A stretch of DNA of 55,000 nucleotides, taken from positions 1-55,000 of the forward strand of contig CAUYUJ010019255.1 of NCBI GenBank assembly GCA_963575745.1, read 5' to 3'. The translations under genes and the position numbers were made by a program. Shown here in pieces: positions 50,470 through 55,000 of this stretch (the first letter of the stretch is position 1; every line of letters starts with the position of its first letter). A model generated the notes under the pieces. That model was given only the letters and a program-made list of their open reading frames with translations. It was not told the origin of the DNA and ran no database searches. The DNA is from Prorocentrum cordatum (taxonomy: Eukaryota; Sar; Dinophyceae; Prorocentrales; Prorocentraceae).

Positions 50470-51480
50470 GAGCTCGACGGTATCAGTTACAGCGCTGGGA
50501 TCGGTGCGTACGACAAGGGCCATCAGTGGCAGTGTTGTTTGGCGCTGCTCGGCAAGATGCGCGATCGTTGGAGCCCAGCGTCATGTTCATTGCCGCGACG
50601 GGATCAGCAGGTGCGAGAAGGACAAGCAGTCGCAGCAGGGATCAGCGCGGGCGGGAACGGCGACCAGCGGCAGCGCTCAGGGAGACGTGGAAGGCGGAAC
50701 TGGAGCCTGCCGTCGTCAACTGCAACGCTGGGATTAGGGCTCGGACGTTGCTCAGGGAGATGTGGGTGGCGAAGTTGAAGCCGAGCGCCCGCAGCTACAG
50801 CGCTGACATTGGCGCGTGCGGACAAAGGCTAATAGGGGGAGCGGGCTCAGACGCTGCCCAACGAGATGTAGGTGCCAAAGCTGGGGCCCAGCATCAGCAG
50901 CTAATTACAATGCTGGCGTCAGCGCGTGCGACAAATGCAAGCGGCAGTGGGCGATGGCGCTGCTCTGAGTCCAGCGCCACTAGTTACAGCGCTGGGACCA
51001 GCGCGTGCGAGCAGGGCGGGAAGTGGCAGCGGGTTCTGGTGCTGCTCAGTGAGACGTGAGAGGCGAGGCGGGAGGCCAGTGTCATCATCTACAGCGCTGG
51101 GACCAGCCTGTGCGAGACGGGCGCACACCGGCCGCTTGTTGCTTTGGCGCTGCCGAGCGAGATGTGGGAGGCGAAGCTGGAGCCCGATGTCATCTCTCTG
51201 GCGTTATCTCGCTTGAGCGCCGAGCAGCTACAGCGGGCTCTGGAGACGCTAGGCCGCGGAGGCGAAGACGGAGCAGCTGAAGAGGCATGCGTCCGAGCTG
51301 TTGTCAAAGCTCTCCGAGGAGCAGAAGCTTCGGGAGACGGGAAGAAGCGACACATCTGCCGCGAAAGTCCCGCTGCCAATGACATCTGCGCCCACGTGGC
51401 ACGTGGCAGGGCGAGCCGACGTGTCCTGGGTCCTGGCGGGCCTGAAGTCCCGTGCCCGGAATGCAAGCGGCGGAGCGCGC
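50470..51480 (+). pseudogene. Decayed PPR array with helical C-terminus
   Basis: About seven PPR-type units can be followed across frames: ISYSAGIGAYDKGHQWQCCL; WKAELEPAVVNCNAGI; LLREMWVAKLKPSARSYSA; TSYSAGTSACEQGGKWQRVL; and MWEAKLEPDVISL. The frame shifts several times. At 51057-51059 the conserved EMWEA has become ET-stop-EA (TGA for TGG). After the last unit a helical tail follows (LSAEQLQRALET, then in a shifted frame TEQLKRHASELLSKLSEEQK). PPR proteins act in organelle RNA processing; indels plus the stop make this a pseudogene unless many small introns are involved. Confidence 0.65.
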
Positions 51481-51827
51481 GGGGCTTCCCAGCCTCTCAT
51501 TGTCTACGTCCTTCGTCTTCCCCCTCTGCCCCCTCCTGCTACCCCCCTTCCCTCTGCCTCTCGCTTGGCTCTCGATCTCCTCTCTTCTGCGCTGCTCGTC
51601 GTCGTCGAGTTTCTCCAGGAAGATGCCAGCCCGACGCAGGAAAAGACGGGAGTGGGCACAGCGCGCTGGCCCGCGCCCAGTCGGCACTCTGACCTCTCGC
51701 TGGGCCACCCTCCTGCCGTCTCGGTTTCTGGACGTTCCCGACGGCTTTTCTAATTCAGCCGCGTATCTTTGCATTACATCACGTGTTAAGTGTGTTTTCT
51801 TTATTGTGTCGCCCATTTCTTTTCAAC

Positions 51828-51828
<1 letters not shown>
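51481..51828. other. Pyrimidine-rich then mixed spacer
   Basis: C/T-rich from about 51500 to 51620; nothing recognised beyond that. Confidence 0.5.

Positions 51829-51863
<35 letters not shown>
51829..51863. repeat. (TA)n microsatellite
   Basis: Pure TA dinucleotide run followed by TTTGTTTGTTTGTTTA. Confidence 0.95.
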
Positions 51864-51869
<6 letters not shown>

Positions 51870-51944
51870 TGTTTGTTTATTTGGTTAGACCGCGGAAGCG
51901 GAGGAGGACCAGGATAAGGATCAAACAGTCGTGCTGCGCTCCTC

Positions 51945-52236
51945 TGGAGCATTTCGTCTGTTGTTTGCCTGGGATTGTTTCGCTTCCGACTGGTGTGAGC
52001 TTTACGCCCCCCTGGAGCATTTCGCCCCGTATCTGGCTGGAGCATCTCGCCCCCACGTGATCTGGAGCATTTCGCCCCTACGTGATCTGGAGCATTACGC
52101 CCCTTGGAGCATTTCGCCCCGTATCTGGCTGGAGCATTTCGCCCTTACGTGATGTGGAGCATTCCGCCCCCTGGAGCATTTCGCCCCGCACCTGGCTGGA
52201 GCATTTCGCCCCTATGTTATCTGGAGCGTTACGCCC
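51945..52236 (+). repeat. ~24-bp GGAGCATTTCGCCCC minisatellite
   Basis: About ten units of CTGGAGCATTTCGCCCC with alternating tails GTATCTGG, TACGTGAT or none, forming a higher-order unit of about 70-80 bp repeated three times. Confidence 0.92.
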
Positions 52237-52574
52237 CGCCTTCTCTCCCGTCAACTGTAGTTTGGGGGCGGTGGTAACTTAAAATACTCCGTGCAATAGC
52301 TGCGCTTCATCTGTGCTTCACATTCACCACGGGCACACGACGCAAGTGGGACAAATGAGGAAGGGGGACAACGGAGGGGAAGGAAGATAACGAGGAAGAA
52401 GGGAGGAGGAGGAGGGATGACTGGAACAGGGCACGGTGTGAACTACATGGTCGCACCCCCCGAAGATCTACCTTTTGGCGGGTTCTGAGATGAACCTTCG
52501 AGTTGTCTGTCTCTCCTCGCCGCTTCCTCGCCCCTTCCTCGCCAGGATTGTCCTCGCCCCGCCCTCGCCTGCAA
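52237..52574. other. Spacer, no supported gene
   Basis: Mixed sequence with a GGA-rich patch near 52375-52430. Nothing recognised. Confidence 0.5.
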
Positions 52575-53100
52575 GCTCCCGCTAACCTGGCCAGGCGTTT
52601 TTTTTTTTTTTTTTTTTTTTGGTCTGGGAGCTCACAGAACCTGGCCAGGCGTCGTTTTTTTTCTGGTTTTTTCTGGTCTGGGAGCCCACAAAACCTGGCC
52701 AGGCGTTGTTTTTTTTGGTCTTTCTGGTCTGAGGGCTCAGAAAACCTGGCCAGGCGTTGGTTTTTCTGGTTTTTCTGGTCTGACGGCAGTAGTTCGCAAG
52801 CCCCCAACCTCCAGGCCAGGTTTTGTGGGTTCCCTGACCAGAAAAACCAGAAAAACTACGCCTGGCCACGTTTTCTGAGCCCCCAGACCAGAAAAACCAG
52901 AAAAACCAACGCCTGGCCAGGTTTTCTGAGCTCCCAGACCACAAAAACAATAAAAAAAAAAAAAAAACCAACGCCTGGCCAGGTTTTCTGAGCTCCCAAA
53001 CCAGAAAAACCAGAAAAACCAACGCCTGGCCAGGTTTTCTGAGCTCCCAGACCAGAAAAACCAGAAAAACCAACGCCTGGCCAAGTTTTCTAAGCCCCCA
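52575..53100. repeat. Head-to-head inverted array of ~55-bp units
   Basis: Four units of AACCTGGCCAGGCGTTG, T-rich run, CTGGTTTTTCTGGTCTGGGA, GCTCAGA on the left (52577-52785). Five units of the reverse complement follow on the right (52820-53095), around a ~35-bp unrelated centre. T or A runs reach 22 and 16 nt. Confidence 0.93.
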
Positions 53101-53124
53101 GGAGGAGGAGGAACGGGAGAAGGA

Positions 53125-53131
53125 GGAGGAC

Positions 53132-53201
<70 letters not shown>

Positions 53202-53222
53202 CAGAGACAGAGAGATAGAGGG
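53125..53222. repeat. (GA)n microsatellite
   Basis: (GAGA)n with periodic GACA interruptions. Confidence 0.95.
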
Positions 53223-54590
53223 ATAACGGAAAAAAGGGTGGGGCACCGAGGTTGAAGGAGGGAGATCAAAGGATGGTCTTGGGCAAACCACCGCGGCTGT
53301 GGGCAACGATGTTCAGCGAAGCCTTTCAAAACGATCGGTCTCAAGACAACACAAAAACGACGGGAACGTTCAGAAACCGAGACGCCACCCTCCGCCTCTC
53401 TCTCGTCCTCTTCCCCCTTGTCTTTCCTCCAAACAGGAACGTGCGAGAAGGCGAGAAGTGGCAGCGGGAGCTGCGGGTGGCGGGAGAAGCAGAGCAGCAC
53501 ACATCCCGACAGGCGCCCAGCGACCACCCTGCATGTCCTGCCTGCGGCAGGCTGCAGGGCTCGCAGGGTCGCTTGCAGACTGGCGGAGGACCCACCCCGC
53601 ATGTCGATCTCGGGCGGCTCCGACACCGCAGCCCATGTGGCATGCAGATCTCTGGCGCCAGCTCCCAAAACATTTGCGGAGCCTCGGGCGCTCTTCCCCG
53701 GCTGCCAGGGACAGCCCGCGGCGGCTGCAACCGCTGGCGGAAGGCGCTCGAAAGAAGGCGAGCCTGGCGCCCGGGTGCACTGGGAGCGGGGAGGCCTACG
53801 ACCCATGCCATTTTCGGAGCAGCGATAGGCCCCGGCGGGCTGTGGGACGGGGCGCCCTGCCTGGGACGCGAGCCAACACTGGGGGTGAGCTTCTTGGCAG
53901 CATCTTTGATGGCAGAGCTGGCAGCGCGGGGTGGGAGCTTCGCAGCAAGCGAGCCAGCATGCGCGGAATGGGCTTCCTGCCGGCAGCTTCGAGCAAGTTC
54001 CCTGGCAGCAGGGCCGATGGCGCAAGGGATCATGGCAGGGGAACCGGCGCGCTCGCAGGACCCACGAGAGGGAGGGGCACCAGCCCAGGGCAGGCAAAAG
54101 CTCGCGCAGGTTTTGCGATCGGGGTTGCGCGAGAAGTTGTGCGAAGTGTTGCGCACGGTTGCGCAAGCGGTTCTGCAGGGGTAGTGCATATTTTCGACAC
54201 AGACTTCCACGAAGCCTATAGTTGTGAGGGAACTGTTCAGCAGGTGTTCAATCACCCCCTAGGCAAGCAAAGTGAGGGACAAGTCAGGGCGGCCAATGCC
54301 GCAAGCTTCGTCGTATGAAGGCAGTTCAATGGCCCTTGGAAGGTCAGAAAATATCTGGGATCGAAGCGAGCTCTGGAGGTGATATCACCAAGGCCAGGGG
54401 CCCACGTCACGAACAACAGTATCTACTTCGTCTGCTGCTACTTCAGAGGCCCCACAATACACAAGAACGTACAAGTATCTTGGCGACGGACCCAAACATT
54501 ATGCGAATGAAGGAAGGAGGGACAACACAAGGAGGGGAAGGCAGCAACAAGACTGCGGCGTGGATGTGGAGGAACATCTGATGCGGGCGA
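53223..54590. other. Stretch with weak gene-like signals
   Basis: Two long overlapping plus frames (to 54184 and to 54318) and one minus frame compete, with no recognised domain. At 53438-53476 the sequence ACGTGCGAGAAGGC, then GAGAAGTGGCAGCGGG, matches the ACEKGGKWQR part of the PPR unit at 51000-51030 with a frameshift, so it is a PPR scrap. A short TTGCGCAAG-type repeat lies at 54120-54175. No gene is called. Confidence 0.45.
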
Positions 54591-55000
54591 CGCGCCATTG
54601 CGGCCTTCGGTGGAGATCCCTGTGCACGAAACATGTGAGGTGTGCGCCGACATGGCGCAACGCCACCATGCGAACTGCGTCGCTGGGGCCTTGGAGCCCC
54701 TTGCGGGGCCACGAAACGTGTGAGGAGTGTGCCGGAATGGGTGCGACGCCACCATGCGAACTTTGTCACTGGGGCCTTCGGCCTTCGGTTGGGGCCCCGT
54801 GTGGGGCCTTGAAACGTGTGAGGGGTGCGCCGAGGTGGGTGCAACGCCACTGTGCGAACTGTGCCATTGGGGCTTTCGGTGAAACCCCCCTGTGAGGCCA
54901 CGAAACGTGTGAGGTGTGTGTTTGTGTGTGTGTGTGTGTGCCGAAATGAGTGCGACGCCACCATGCGAATTGCGCTACCGGGGCGCCTTCAGAGGAGCTG
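54591..55000 (-). repeat. Satellite E, inverted cluster at window end
   Basis: GAAACGTGTGAGG-type landmarks at 54628, 54713, 54811 and 54902 (85-98 bp apart), with GCCACCATGCGAACT and GGGGCCTTCGG. Read on the minus strand, the order matches satellite E at 48.7-49.6 kb. It continues past the right edge. Confidence 0.85.

Noticed and set aside
53252-54318. Two overlapping plus-strand frames of 310 and 339 residues
   Set aside because: They compete with an equally long minus frame, have no recognisable domain, and the DNA contains a frameshifted PPR scrap.

Overview
The window looks like nuclear DNA of a dinoflagellate. The best evidence is three matches to the dinoflagellate-specific spliced leader (DinoSL), at 7799-7819, 46063-46090 and 46436-46456. 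Supporting signs are high GC, very sparse coding sequence, degenerate pentatricopeptide (PPR) arrays of the WEAKLEP type, a cytosine-methyltransferase-like family with a GTPCSSFS core, and a large load of simple and complex repeats. The genus is not determinable by eye. Prorocentrum or a relative is only a guess.

Layout. 1-5.5 kb: purine triplets, a 16/18-bp minisatellite and a 64-bp satellite. 5.5-10.4 kb: two foldback elements, a spliced-leader relic followed by a poorly preserved open frame, and more triplets. 10.6-14.5 kb: a 1.28-kb segment duplicated in direct orientation. 14.7-16.45 kb: a triplet array switching between GAG and AAT. 16.8-24.06 kb: the one well preserved unit, a LINE-type retrotransposon of about 7.24 kb between 14-bp target-site duplications. 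It carries a zinc-finger/coiled-coil ORF1 and an ORF2 with endonuclease, reverse transcriptase, zinc knuckle and RNase H. The endonuclease is split by a 603-bp in-frame insertion flanked by 17-bp direct repeats. 24.2-25.8 kb: a degenerate ~83-bp satellite. 26.4-27.7 kb: a (CGT)n array. 28-34 kb: mostly non-coding DNA with MITE-like elements and weak gene fragments. 34.3-40.6 kb: minisatellites, CAT/GAT arrays, a 345-bp tandem duplication and two palindromic elements. 40.7-45.5 kb: a 4.8-kb (GAC)n satellite with recurring non-repeat islands. 46-48.2 kb: spliced-leader relics, a PPR retrocopy fragment and a methyltransferase-like pseudogene. 48.2-55 kb: tandem repeats, a decayed PPR array, a large inverted-repeat array and the end of another satellite.

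How it works together. No operon or pathway is present. The content is mobile DNA and its consequences: LINE retrotransposition, re-integration of trans-spliced mRNAs (leader relics), non-autonomous foldback and terminal-inverted-repeat elements, and satellite expansion. Apart from the LINE, nearly every gene-like stretch is short, frameshifted or carries a stop. Long open frames in the triplet arrays result from the period of three and are not annotated as genes.
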